Assembly: GCF_031458255.1 (NCBI RefSeq)
Contig: NZ_JAVDYC010000001.1
Location: forward strand, 2,117,001 to 2,181,000
Length of the DNA: 64,000 nt
Direction: 5' to 3'
Source of the DNA: Catenuloplanes niger
GTDB lineage: Bacteria > Actinomycetota > Actinomycetes > Mycobacteriales > Micromonosporaceae
In this document: one piece after another, positions 8,493 through 16,256 of the stretch
How the letters are laid out: each line of letters begins with the position of its first letter
Position numbering within the stretch: position 1 is the first letter of the stretch
Program-made: the position numbers and the translations under genes
Notes under the pieces: model-generated
Database searches by the model: none
The model's input: the letters and a program-made list of their open reading frames with translations, nothing else
Told to the model about the DNA's origin: nothing

Positions 8493-8906
8493 ATGACCGA
8501 CCGACAGCCCGTCCGCCAGCTCCGTCTCGTCGTCACCGCCGCCGACTACCAGGCGGCGCTCCGCTTCTACCGGGACACGCTGGGCCTGCCCGAACAGGCC
8601 GCGTTCTCCTCCCCCGACGGCCACGTCACCATCCTGGACGCCGGCCGCGCCACCCTGGAGATCACCGATCCGGGCCACGCCGCCTACATCGACGAGGTGG
8701 AGGTGGGTCAGCGGGTCGCCGGCCACATCCGGGTCGCCTTCGAGGTCACAGACGCCACCGCCATGACCACCACCCTGACCGACGCCGGCGCCGAGTTGAT
8801 CGCCCCACCCACGGTCACGCCGTGGAACTCCCGCAACGCCCGGCTGTCCGCCCCCGCCGGCCTGCAGCTGACCCTCTTCGAGGAACTGTCCGGCGACGAC
8901 TCCTGA
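8493..8906 (+). CDS. VOC (glyoxalase/bleomycin-resistance) family protein
   Basis: 137 residues, a single vicinal-oxygen-chelate domain with two beta-alpha-beta-beta-beta modules. RLVVTAADYQAALRFYRDTL starts module 1, and HIRVAFEVTDATAMTTTLTD starts module 2. The usual glyoxalase metal His at the start of strand 1 is not evident (LRLVV), so it may be a binding protein or an unusual dioxygenase rather than glyoxalase I. The ATG lies exactly 6 bases after TACCGT. It is divergent from the methyltransferase gene. Confidence 0.88.
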   Translation: MTDRQPVRQLRLVVTAADYQAALRFYRDTLGLPEQAAFSSPDGHVTILDAGRATLEITDPGHAAYIDEVEVGQRVAGHIRVAFEVTDATAMTTTLTDAGAELIAPPTVTPWNSRNARLSAPAGLQLTLFEELSGDDS

Positions 8907-8918
8907 GCCACCCACGCC

Positions 8919-9146
8919 ACTTGCGTCGTCGGCAGCCGCGACCAGGCCGTCCGTGACATCCAGGCGTTGAGCCGTGCGGGCCTGCTGGCACCCAGGGGCA
9001 ACGCCACGACCAGGGTGTACGTGCTCGCCGGTGTCGCCGTCGACATCGCGGAGGCGGCCGCCGCGGCCGTGCGGGGGCCCGGACGCGATCCCTATGGGCG
9101 TTGGGCGCGGCGCACCCTGGGACGGGCGGCGGTGCCGCGTGACTAG
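8919..9146 (+). pseudogene. Remnant resembling the C-terminus of a Fic-family protein
   Basis: After the VOC stop the same frame continues without a start codon and reads CVVGSRDQAVRDIQAL, then SRAGLLAPRG and TRVYVLA, ending at TAG 9144-9146. This resembles the C-terminal winged-helix of Fic (AMP-transferase) proteins, where S-x-A-T-RDI-x-L-x-x-x-G-L-L is typical. The catalytic HPFxxGNGR part is absent, so only a 3' fragment remains. The next gene's promoter (TAGGCT) overlaps its stop. The assignment rests on my reading of a short match. Confidence 0.4.
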
Positions 9147-9184
9147 GCTTGCCCGGTGCCGCTGAACAACCGCTCAGAGCTGCC

Positions 9185-10996
9185 GTGACGTCCCCCGCGA
9201 GCCCGGTCGGCGCGGCGCTGCGCGACGCGGTGCGGGTCCGGTCCGTCGATGCCGCCTGGGCGTTCGCGTGCCGGGCGGGGCTGGCGGTGGCCGTACCGAT
9301 GGTCGTGCTCGTCGCTGCGGGCCGGCCGGAGTGGGCGGCGACGGCCGCTTTCGGGTCGTTCACGGCGCTCTACGCGCGGGACGAGCTCTACCGGCCGCGC
9401 GCCCGGCAGCTCGCGCTCGTCGGGCTGGGCCTCGTCGCGGCCGTGGTCGCCGGCACGGTGGCCGCGATGCTGGGTGGAGTCGCGCCGATCCTGGTCGTGG
9501 CGCTGGTCGGTGGCGTCGCGACGTGGCTCTGCACGGCCTACCGGGTCGGGCCACCGGCCGGGTTGATGTTCGCGTTCGCGGCGGCGGTGGCCGGTGCGCT
9601 GCCGGTCACGTCGCACTCGATCGGCCGCAACGCGGCGCTGGCCGCGGGTGCGGCGGCGTGGGCGTGGCTGGTGGCGATGATCGGTGCGGTCGTCGACCGG
9701 GACGCGCCACGCCGGCTGGCGGTGGCCCGGGCGCTGCGCGCGGTCGCGGCGCTGGAGGAGGTCGCGCCGCGTACGTCCGGGCTGGTGTTGCGGCACCGGG
9801 CGGCGGTGGCGGTGGAGCGGGCCTGGCGAGCGCTTCCGGCGATTCCGCCGGCCGGTGCGCGCGGCGCGCTGATCGCCGATCTCGAAGCGCTGGTCGCGCA
9901 CGCGGAGAGCGCGTTCGCGTCGGTGCACGTGGAGGGCGAGGCGGCCCGGCGCGCACCGTCCTGGGCGCCCGGCGGCGGCATACCGAGCGAAGATCCCGGC
10001 GGTACGCCGAGCGAAGATCCCGGCGGCCCGCCGAGCGGGGATCCCGGTGGCACGCCGCGCGGGGGTGGCGGCAGTGCGCCGGTGGACTGGGCCGAGCTGC
10101 GGGCGCTGGCCGCGCGGGTGGGCCGGAGCGGGCCGATCCCGCGGATCCGCCGCAGTCACGCCGAGATCGCCCGGGTCGCCGGACGGCATCTCGCCGCGAG
10201 GTTGAGCAGCCGCCCGCACTTCCTGCGGCCCGACCCGGCCGACCCGCGACAGACCTGGCTCGGTGGGCCGGCGATCCCGGTCGCCGCGCGGGTGACGCTG
10301 GGGGCGCTGGTCGCCGGTGCGCTCGCCACGCTGCTGGCGAGCGAGGCCGGCGTCGGGCACGCCTACTGGGCCGCCGTCTCCGCGGTCGCGGTGCTGCAGA
10401 CGCCGAACCTGCTCGGCTCCGTGCACCGGACCGTGCAGCGCGCGGTCGGCACCGTGCTCGGCGTGGCGGTGGCCGCGGCCGCGGTCCTGCTCCTGCCCGG
10501 CCAGTGGTCGGTCGTCGCCGCGATCGTGGTGCTGCAGGTGGCGGCGGAGCTGCTGGTGGTCCGCAACTACGGCCTGGCGATGCTGGCGGTGACGCCGCTG
10601 GCGATCCTGGTCGGCGAGCTGGCCCGGCCCGCGCCCGTCACCGGCCTGGTCCGCGACCGGCTGCTGCTGACCGTGCTCGGTGCCGTGGTCGGCCTGGCCG
10701 GTGCCGTGCTGATCCGCAACCGCGCGGCCGTACGCCGTCTGGAGTCCGTCACCGCGGCCTGCCGCGCCGCCGTGGGTGAGCTGCGCGACCGCCTGGCCGA
10801 CCCGGCCACCGACCCGCTGCCGGCCGCGCGCCGGGTGGCCACGCTGCTCACCGCGGTGCGGGAGGCGCACGACGTGGTCTCCGGCGAGCCGGGCCGGACC
10901 CCGACCGACGCGGAGATGGTGCTCCGCACGGAGCAGCGCGCCCGGCACGCCCTGACCGCGGCCGCGAGCCGCCTGGCGCCTCAGTCGAACGGGTAG
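9185..10996 (+). CDS. FUSC-family inner-membrane protein
   Basis: About 603 residues with two membrane blocks of roughly 5-6 helices each, separated by a soluble region, the FUSC (fusaric-acid-resistance-like) layout. The second block starts near PVAARVTLGALVAGALATLL and includes GHAYWAAVSAVAVLQTPN and VHRTVQRAVGTVLGVAVA, the best family match. The linker has an in-frame 8-residue tandem repeat (GGxPSEDP, three units). I chose the GTG at 9185; a TTG at 9149 would add 12 residues. The last 16 bases overlap the convergent gene. It is probably an aromatic-acid or drug efflux component; the substrate is unknown. Confidence 0.85.
   Translation: MTSPASPVGAALRDAVRVRSVDAAWAFACRAGLAVAVPMVVLVAAGRPEWAATAAFGSFTALYARDELYRPRARQLALVGLGLVAAVVAGTVAAMLGGVAPILVVALVGGVATWLCTAYRVGPPAGLMFAFAAAVAGALPVTSHSIGRNAALAAGAAAWAWLVAMIGAVVDRDAPRRLAVARALRAVAALEEVAPRTSGLVLRHRAAVAVERAWRALPAIPPAGARGALIADLEALVAHAESAFASVHVEGEAARRAPSWAPGGGIPSEDPGGTPSEDPGGPPSGDPGGTPRGGGGSAPVDWAELRALAARVGRSGPIPRIRRSHAEIARVAGRHLAARLSSRPHFLRPDPADPRQTWLGGPAIPVAARVTLGALVAGALATLLASEAGVGHAYWAAVSAVAVLQTPNLLGSVHRTVQRAVGTVLGVAVAAAAVLLLPGQWSVVAAIVVLQVAAELLVVRNYGLAMLAVTPLAILVGELARPAPVTGLVRDRLLLTVLGAVVGLAGAVLIRNRAAVRRLESVTAACRAAVGELRDRLADPATDPLPAARRVATLLTAVREAHDVVSGEPGRTPTDAEMVLRTEQRARHALTAAASRLAPQSNG
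9974..10045 (+). repeat. In-frame 24-bp tandem repeat, three units
   Basis: Units 9974-9997, 9998-10021 and 10022-10045 end in gaagatccc or ggggatccc. They encode GGxPS(E/G)DP in the FUSC linker; a fourth, decayed unit follows. Confidence 0.9.
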
Positions 10997-11619
10997 CCGA
11001 TCGACATCGCGCCGCCGAACAGCCGCTCCGCGTGCTCCCGCATGCGGTCGCCGTAGACCGGGTCCTTCATGATCGCGTCGTATCCGCCGCCGTCCACCGC
11101 CGGGATCAGCTCCGCGGTCGCGGCCAGGTAGACGTCGAACCCCGGGTACATCAGCACCGCGCACGGCAGGTCGTCCACGTCGACCGCGAGGACCGGGTAC
11201 TCCCCGGCCGCGTCCGGCTCCGTCACCACCAGCACCCGCCGCGAGTCGGAGCCGCCGGGCAGCAGGAAGCACTCCGGGAACCGGTCCGCGACCGGCGCGA
11301 ACAGCGTGCCCCACGGCTCGCCGAGCTCGTCGCCGACCAGTTCGGCCAGCGTGCGGGGCGCGAGGCCGCCGTCCTCGTCGAACCAGTCGTTGCGCTCCAT
11401 CAGGCTCGCGTCGAACGCCAGCCACGCCCGCAGGCTCGGCGACAGCGGCCGCCCGGACGGGACGGTGAGCGGATCCGTCACCGGCCGCGGGTCGCCACCG
11501 GCCACCCACGGCACCGTGCGGTGGCTCAGCATCGACCGCCGCGGGTCCGCCCGGACCGACTCGAGCACGCGTCCGACCAGGGCGACGCCGTGCGCGTCGC
11601 CGAACTGCATCCCGTCCAT
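10981..11619 (-). CDS. Hypothetical protein, possibly SMI1/KNR4-like
   Basis: 212 residues, soluble, acidic, no signal peptide. LSPSLRAWLAFDASLM and the later PWGTLFAPVADRFPECFLLPG and YPVLAVDVDDLPCAVLMYPG blocks are reminiscent of SMI1/KNR4 (SUKH) folds, which often act as immunity or binding proteins, but I cannot confirm this. The ATG at 11619 lies exactly 6 bases after CATAAT, so I prefer it to the GTG at 11625. No toxin gene is adjacent. The 3' end overlaps the FUSC gene by 16 bases. Confidence 0.75.
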   Translation of the reverse strand: MDGMQFGDAHGVALVGRVLESVRADPRRSMLSHRTVPWVAGGDPRPVTDPLTVPSGRPLSPSLRAWLAFDASLMERNDWFDEDGGLAPRTLAELVGDELGEPWGTLFAPVADRFPECFLLPGGSDSRRVLVVTEPDAAGEYPVLAVDVDDLPCAVLMYPGFDVYLAATAELIPAVDGGGYDAIMKDPVYGDRMREHAERLFGGAMSIGYPFD

Positions 11620-11625
11620 CGCCAC

Positions 11626-11631
11626 ATTATG
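11626..11631 (-). promoter_or_regulatory. -10 element (leaderless) of the 10981-11619 gene
   Basis: CATAAT on the minus strand, 6 bases before the ATG. Confidence 0.55.
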
Positions 11632-11711
11632 TGATCACCGCTGCCCCGGATGGCCTCCTCCCCACGGTTGATCTACCGTGCGAACCACCGTGATCAGGGA
11701 AGGCGGCGGTA

Positions 11712-12407
11712 ATGGCCATCTGGATACGCCCGGAACTGTGGCTGCGCGTGGCGATCGCGCTGGCCGCGGCGTACGGCCTGTTCTTCATGGACAACTCGCT
11801 GACGTACTTCACCGTGCAGAGCAACCTGGTCGCGCTCGCCTACTACGGGTGGGCGGTCCGCCACATGATCACCACCGGCACGGTGACGTCACCGGCGCCC
11901 CGCCTGCGCGGTCCGGTCGTCTACTGGCTGGCGATCACCGGCCTGGTCGCCCACTTCCTGCTCAACAACGGCGCCAACCCGTTCCCACCGCTGGTCGGCG
12001 GCGACGACCTGATCGCCGAGTGGTGCACCTTCGCGCTGCACTACCTGGTCCCCGCGCTGGCGCTGGCCGACTGGCTCCTGGTCCGCCCGTTCCGCGTGAC
12101 CCCGTGGTCGCGGCTGCCGCTCTGGCTGCTCTTCCCGCTCGGTTACGGCCTCTTCGCCGAGTTCCGCGCGTTCGTCTACCCGGACTACCCGAACCCGTAC
12201 CCCTACTTCTTCCTGGATCCCACCCGGAACGGCTACGGCTGGGTCGCCCAGCAGTTCGGCATCCTCGCGCTCGAGTTCGCGGTCCTCGCGGCGCTCCTGC
12301 TCGGCCTGGACCGGCTCGTACACAGAAAGACGCTCGCATCCGCAGAGACGCTCGCACCCGCAGAGACGCTCGCACCGGGAAAGGGTTCGACACCGCGCGG
12401 AGAATGA
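11712..12407 (+). CDS. Pr6Pr-family membrane protein
   Basis: 231 residues with six predicted transmembrane helices, the FAR-17a/AIG1-like Pr6Pr arrangement. Typical blocks are FFTVQSN-like TYFTVQSNLVALAYYGW near helix 2 and LHYLVPALALADWLL in the middle, followed by FRAFVYPDYPNPYPYFFLDP in the loop before the last helix. In the related eukaryotic family members hydrolyse fatty-acid esters of hydroxy fatty acids; for bacterial Pr6Pr the function is not established. The C-terminal tail contains three 6-residue repeats (TLAPAE type) from an 18-bp tandem repeat. A purine-rich stretch (aaggcggcgg) before the ATG can serve as ribosome site. Confidence 0.82.
   Translation: MAIWIRPELWLRVAIALAAAYGLFFMDNSLTYFTVQSNLVALAYYGWAVRHMITTGTVTSPAPRLRGPVVYWLAITGLVAHFLLNNGANPFPPLVGGDDLIAEWCTFALHYLVPALALADWLLVRPFRVTPWSRLPLWLLFPLGYGLFAEFRAFVYPDYPNPYPYFFLDPTRNGYGWVAQQFGILALEFAVLAALLLGLDRLVHRKTLASAETLAPAETLAPGKGSTPRGE
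12330..12383 (+). repeat. In-frame 18-bp tandem repeat, three units
   Basis: Units start with acgctcgca at 12330, 12348 and 12366, in the C-terminal tail of the Pr6Pr protein. Confidence 0.9.
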
Positions 12408-12411
12408 TCGT

Positions 12412-12936
12412 GTGATCGAGGAGCTGAAGCGCCGGACGGCCGCGGGTGAGCGGGTGAAGTACGTGTTCTTCTGGGGGCATCAGCCGCGCCGGGACGGGGC
12501 GGACTGCCTGAGTCAGTGGGCACCGTCGCCGTTCACCGTCGACGGCGTGCGGTTCGCGACCGCGGAGCACTACATGATGTGGGGCAAGGCGATGCTGTTC
12601 GGCGACGACCGGACCGCCGCCCGGGTGCTCGACGCCACGCATCCCAAGCAGGCCAAGGACATCGGCCGTCAGGTGCGCGGCTTCGACGAGGAGGCCTGGG
12701 TCGCCGCGCGCACGGGCATCGTCGTCGACGGCAACGTCGCGAAGTTCCGGCAGAACCCGGCGATGGGCGAATACCTCGTGGGTACGGGGAACCGCGTGCT
12801 CGTGGAGGCCAGTCCGCTGGACCGCGTGTGGGGCATCGGCCTGGCCGCGGACGACCCGCGCGCGTCGGACCCGCGGCGGTGGCGCGGCCTGAACCTGCTC
12901 GGTTTCGCGCTGATGGACGTCCGGCAGCGGCTCTGA
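12412..12936 (+). CDS. NADAR domain protein (YbiA-like N-glycosidase)
   Basis: 174 residues spanning one complete NADAR domain. The hallmarks are the N-terminal FFWGH, LSQWAPSPFTVDG, TAEHYMMWGKAMLFGD (conserved Glu), the KFRQNP segment, and the C-terminal RGLNLLGFALMDVR. NADAR enzymes cleave N-glycosidic bonds: YbiA-type members remove reactive riboflavin intermediates, and others remove ADP-ribose from guanine in DNA. Nothing in the neighbourhood chooses between these. The GTG start lies 5 bases after the Pr6Pr stop, so the two genes may be co-transcribed. Confidence 0.9.
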   Translation: MIEELKRRTAAGERVKYVFFWGHQPRRDGADCLSQWAPSPFTVDGVRFATAEHYMMWGKAMLFGDDRTAARVLDATHPKQAKDIGRQVRGFDEEAWVAARTGIVVDGNVAKFRQNPAMGEYLVGTGNRVLVEASPLDRVWGIGLAADDPRASDPRRWRGLNLLGFALMDVRQRL

Positions 12937-12967
12937 GCGGGGAAGGGCCACCGCGGCCCCTCCCCGC
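12937..12967. terminator. Shared terminator between convergent NADAR and protease genes
   Basis: GCGGGGA...TCCCCGC and GGGCC...GGCCC arms form one stem with a single mismatch and a 5-nt loop, directly after the NADAR stop. Confidence 0.8.
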
Positions 12968-12995
12968 ACCCCGCCGGAAGCGGATCAGAAGCGGA

Positions 12996-15900
12996 TCAGC
13001 GGATCTCGTACGCGCGGATCATGGTCTGGCTGACCGTGTTCCCCGCCTGGTCGACCGCGACGGCCCGGAGCGAGACGAACCCGGCCCGGTCCGGGTGCCG
13101 CAGCTGCACGGCACCGTCCCGCACCGGCACCCGGGTCCACGTCCTGCCGTCGTCGAACGACGCCTCCACGGTCAGCGACCGGTTCGCCGCCGCGGCGGAG
13201 CCCTCCTGCCGGTCGATCCGCACCGGTACGGAGAACGCCCGGCCCTTCGGCGCCACGCTCTCGTCGTCCACCGCCGGGGTGAACACCACCGCGGACATCG
13301 GCAGCGCGGTGAACGTCGCGGGGTCCGTGTGCGCGGACGCGAACGTCCAGGTCGCGGCCAGTGACGTGGAGAGCCGGGCGGGCGCGCCGAGCGTGCTGGT
13401 GATCTCCACGCGGTAGTCGGCCGCGGCCGGTGGCACCAGGAACGCGCCGCCGGTGCTCTCCTCCGAGCCGACCGGCTGGCCGTCCCGGTAGAGCGTGGTC
13501 CTCGACGCGGTCCGCGCGGCGGAGTAGCCCTCGCGGCCCGCGCCGTCGCCGTACATCGGTGGGGCGATGAACATCTCGTCACCCCGTCGCCCGGCCTGCG
13601 GGTAGCCCATGTCCGGGAACGACGGGCCGAACACCGCCTTGTTGAACTGCTCCGTGACGGTGTGCCCCGGCCGGTACGCCACCGGCGGCCCGAACTGCAG
13701 GTAGTAGTGGCTCGGGAAGCCGTCCTCCATGATGCCTTCCTGGAAGAACGACCCCCACCGCACACCGTGGTCCGCGTTGTAGAACTCGGTCCGGGTGAAC
13801 GGCAGCGTCCGGTACTCCTGCGCGGTGGTGAAGCTGCCGGAGACCGCGTCGTGCTGCGGTGACGCGCCCTTCACCGCGGCGTTCGCGCCGGCGCCGTGCC
13901 GGGCGTGCCGGGCCTTGACCGTGGCCAGCTCGGCCTGCCGGACCGCGTGCCGGTAGCCGGTGATCATCGTGTCCTCGACCAGGTACTGCACGTCGTAGGA
14001 GAACGGGCTGTCGGTGAACGTGCCGTCCGCGTGCCGCTTGGCGAAGCTGCCGTGGACGACCGAGTGGAAGCCCCGGTAGGTGACACCGGGGGCGATGTTG
14101 AGGCTGTACAGCGCCGCGAAGTCGTCGGCGGCGACGGACGCGCCGTACCCCTCCGGCCACTCCGCCCCGGCCTCGGCCAGCGTGGCCTCGGCGGCCGGAT
14201 TCGGCACGGTGAGCGACACCGGCTTCCCGGCGCGCGCGTCGATCGTCACGGTCGCGGCCGCGCGCACGTCGAGGAGCGGGTGCGCCGCGAACGTGGTGTC
14301 GGCCGTGCCGTTGATGGTGGCGGTCAGCGCGTAGCGGCCCTTCGGCAGCCGCACCGGCTCGGTGACCGGCAGGAAGATCCGCTGCGCGGTCTGCCGGTCC
14401 AGGTCGGCGAGCGTCACGTATCCGTTCGCGGCCGGCGCGCCGGCCCGGTCGAGCGCCCCGATCGTCACGCCGTAGCTCTCCACCTCGCGGTCGACGCCGA
14501 ACGGCGTGCGCACCATCAGGTCACCGGCCGTGGCCGTGACGTGGCCGGCGTAGAACCGGTCCGCCATCTCCGCGGACGTGTCGACGGTGACGGTCACGGT
14601 GGCGGTGCCGCCGGCCGGCACGGTCACGGTCGTGGCCGAGAGCGTGACCAGCCCGGCGGGGACCTCCGAGACGGACAGGCCGAGATCGAGAGCGGCGGTG
14701 CCCGAGTTGCGGTACGTGAGCGTCTGCGCCACCGGCGCGTCGTCCTGGTGCGGCCACAGCTGCCGGCCGTAGCTGAGCACGGCCGGCGAGGTGGACACGG
14801 TTTGGGTGACCGCGCGGGCCACGTCGACCCGCCCGCCGCCCTGCGCGGTCACCGCGATCCCCGGGTTCGGCTTGGCGGACCCGACCAGCGTGGACTTGAG
14901 CTGCTCGGCCGTCCACCCGTCGTGCTGCCCGGCGAGGATCGCGGCCGCGCCGGCCACGTGCGGCGTGGCCATCGACGTGCCGGACATGGCCACGTGCCCG
15001 GTGGTCCCGGCCTCGGCCGCCACGATGTCCACGCCCGGCGCGGTGATCTCCGGCTTGAGCGCGTGGTCGTGCCGGCGCGGGCCCCTGCTGGAGAAGACCG
15101 CGAGGCCGTCGTTCCGGTCGACCGCGCCCACGGTCAGCGCCGCGTCCGCGCTGCCCGGGCTGTCCACGGTCTGGTCGCCCAGCTCACCCGAGTTGCCGGC
15201 CGCGATCACGAAGAGCGCGCCGTGCTTCTCGGTGAGCGTCTGCACCGCCTCTTCGAGCAGGTCGAGGCCGGGCGTGTCCGGGCCGCCGAGGCTCATGTTG
15301 ATCACGTCGGCGCCCTGCTCGGCCGCCCACTTCATGCCGGCCAGGATCCACGAGTCGCTGCAGCCGAACGTCGCGCAGACCTTGCCGCTGAGCAGTGACG
15401 CGCCCGGGGCGACGCCCTGCTTCCCGGCGATCGTGGACGCGACGTGGGTGCCGTGGCCGACGTGGTCGGCGTCGTCCTCCTCGCCCTCGGTGAAGTTCTG
15501 TGCGCCGGTCACCTTGCCGGCCAGGTCGGGGTGGTTGCCGTCGACGCCGGTGTCGAGCACGGCGACGACGGCGCCGGTGCCGTCGTGCCCGGCCTGCCAG
15601 GCGGCCGGTGCGCCGATCTGCGGCACGCTGGTGGTCAGCGTCGGCTTGCGGATGCCGTCCAGCCAGATCTCCGGGTGGCCGGCCCGGCGCGCGGCAGCGG
15701 CGCCGGTCAGCGACTTCCATGTCTCGCCGGTGCGGTCGGCCTCGACCGCGGACAGCCCGTCGGGCAGTGCCCCGGTGGCCCGCGCGGTGCCGGTGCCGCC
15801 GCGCACGATCAGCGGCAGGCCGGCGCGGCGGTCGTCGTAGCCGAACTCGATCAGCGTGGTCACGTCGAACAGCCGCGGGTCGACGCGGCCGGCACCGAGC

Positions 15901-16160
15901 AGCGGCGCCGCGTCGGACGGTACGACGGACACGTGCCCGTCGTGGCGGGTGGTGGCGAAGCGGACGTGCTCGCGGCCGGGGCCACGCCGCACCTCCACCG
16001 AGTTCCCGTGGACCGTCACCCGGTCCCCGGTGATCAGTGTGACGGTCCGGCCACTGTGGACCGGAGAGAGCGGCGCGGCCGTCGCCGTGCCCGGAAGCAG
16101 GGCGACGGCCGCGGTAGACACGGACAGCGCGGCGATCGCTCGCCGAATGTGTAGTCTCAC
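12996..16160 (-). CDS. Secreted S8 (subtilisin-like) serine protease, copy 1
   Basis: 1054 residues. A signal peptide (RRAIAALSVSTAAVALLPG... ending ATAAP) starts at the GTG 16160; a longer frame to 16241 would precede the signal peptide and is rejected. A propeptide (TVTLITGDRVTV, VVPSDAAPLLGAG) precedes the S8 domain with Asp203 (AVLDTGVDG), His236 (GHGTHVAS) and Ser396 (SGTSMATPHVAG). The rest is beta-rich C-terminal modules ending with RSLTVEASFDDGRTW-type Ig-like sequence. It degrades extracellular protein. It is closely similar throughout to the next gene upstream (16257-19481), a tandem duplicate. Confidence 0.93.
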   Translation of the reverse strand: MRLHIRRAIAALSVSTAAVALLPGTATAAPLSPVHSGRTVTLITGDRVTVHGNSVEVRRGPGREHVRFATTRHDGHVSVVPSDAAPLLGAGRVDPRLFDVTTLIEFGYDDRRAGLPLIVRGGTGTARATGALPDGLSAVEADRTGETWKSLTGAAAARRAGHPEIWLDGIRKPTLTTSVPQIGAPAAWQAGHDGTGAVVAVLDTGVDGNHPDLAGKVTGAQNFTEGEEDDADHVGHGTHVASTIAGKQGVAPGASLLSGKVCATFGCSDSWILAGMKWAAEQGADVINMSLGGPDTPGLDLLEEAVQTLTEKHGALFVIAAGNSGELGDQTVDSPGSADAALTVGAVDRNDGLAVFSSRGPRRHDHALKPEITAPGVDIVAAEAGTTGHVAMSGTSMATPHVAGAAAILAGQHDGWTAEQLKSTLVGSAKPNPGIAVTAQGGGRVDVARAVTQTVSTSPAVLSYGRQLWPHQDDAPVAQTLTYRNSGTAALDLGLSVSEVPAGLVTLSATTVTVPAGGTATVTVTVDTSAEMADRFYAGHVTATAGDLMVRTPFGVDREVESYGVTIGALDRAGAPAANGYVTLADLDRQTAQRIFLPVTEPVRLPKGRYALTATINGTADTTFAAHPLLDVRAAATVTIDARAGKPVSLTVPNPAAEATLAEAGAEWPEGYGASVAADDFAALYSLNIAPGVTYRGFHSVVHGSFAKRHADGTFTDSPFSYDVQYLVEDTMITGYRHAVRQAELATVKARHARHGAGANAAVKGASPQHDAVSGSFTTAQEYRTLPFTRTEFYNADHGVRWGSFFQEGIMEDGFPSHYYLQFGPPVAYRPGHTVTEQFNKAVFGPSFPDMGYPQAGRRGDEMFIAPPMYGDGAGREGYSAARTASRTTLYRDGQPVGSEESTGGAFLVPPAAADYRVEITSTLGAPARLSTSLAATWTFASAHTDPATFTALPMSAVVFTPAVDDESVAPKGRAFSVPVRIDRQEGSAAAANRSLTVEASFDDGRTWTRVPVRDGAVQLRHPDRAGFVSLRAVAVDQAGNTVSQTMIRAYEIR

Positions 16161-16216
16161 GCCCGATAGACGCGTCCGCCCGGCTTCCGGTGACAAATTC
16201 CCATATAAAGATTTTG

Positions 16217-16250
16217 CCGGTACGGGTGGGGAGCTCCCCACCCGTACCGG
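16217..16250 (-). terminator. 34-bp perfect palindrome, terminator of protease copy 2
   Basis: Two 17-base arms (CCGGTACGGGTGGGGAG and its complement) lie 7 bases beyond the stop of the upstream protease gene. On the minus strand an AT-rich caaaatctttatat stretch follows, fitting a terminator. The same AT-rich stretch lies upstream of protease copy 1 and may hold its promoter. Confidence 0.8.
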
Positions 16251-16256
16251 GTCGAA

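Noticed and set aside
16217-16250. 34-bp palindrome as a recombination or attachment site
   Set aside because: It sits 7 bases after a stop codon and is followed by an AT-rich tract, so a terminator is the simpler reading.
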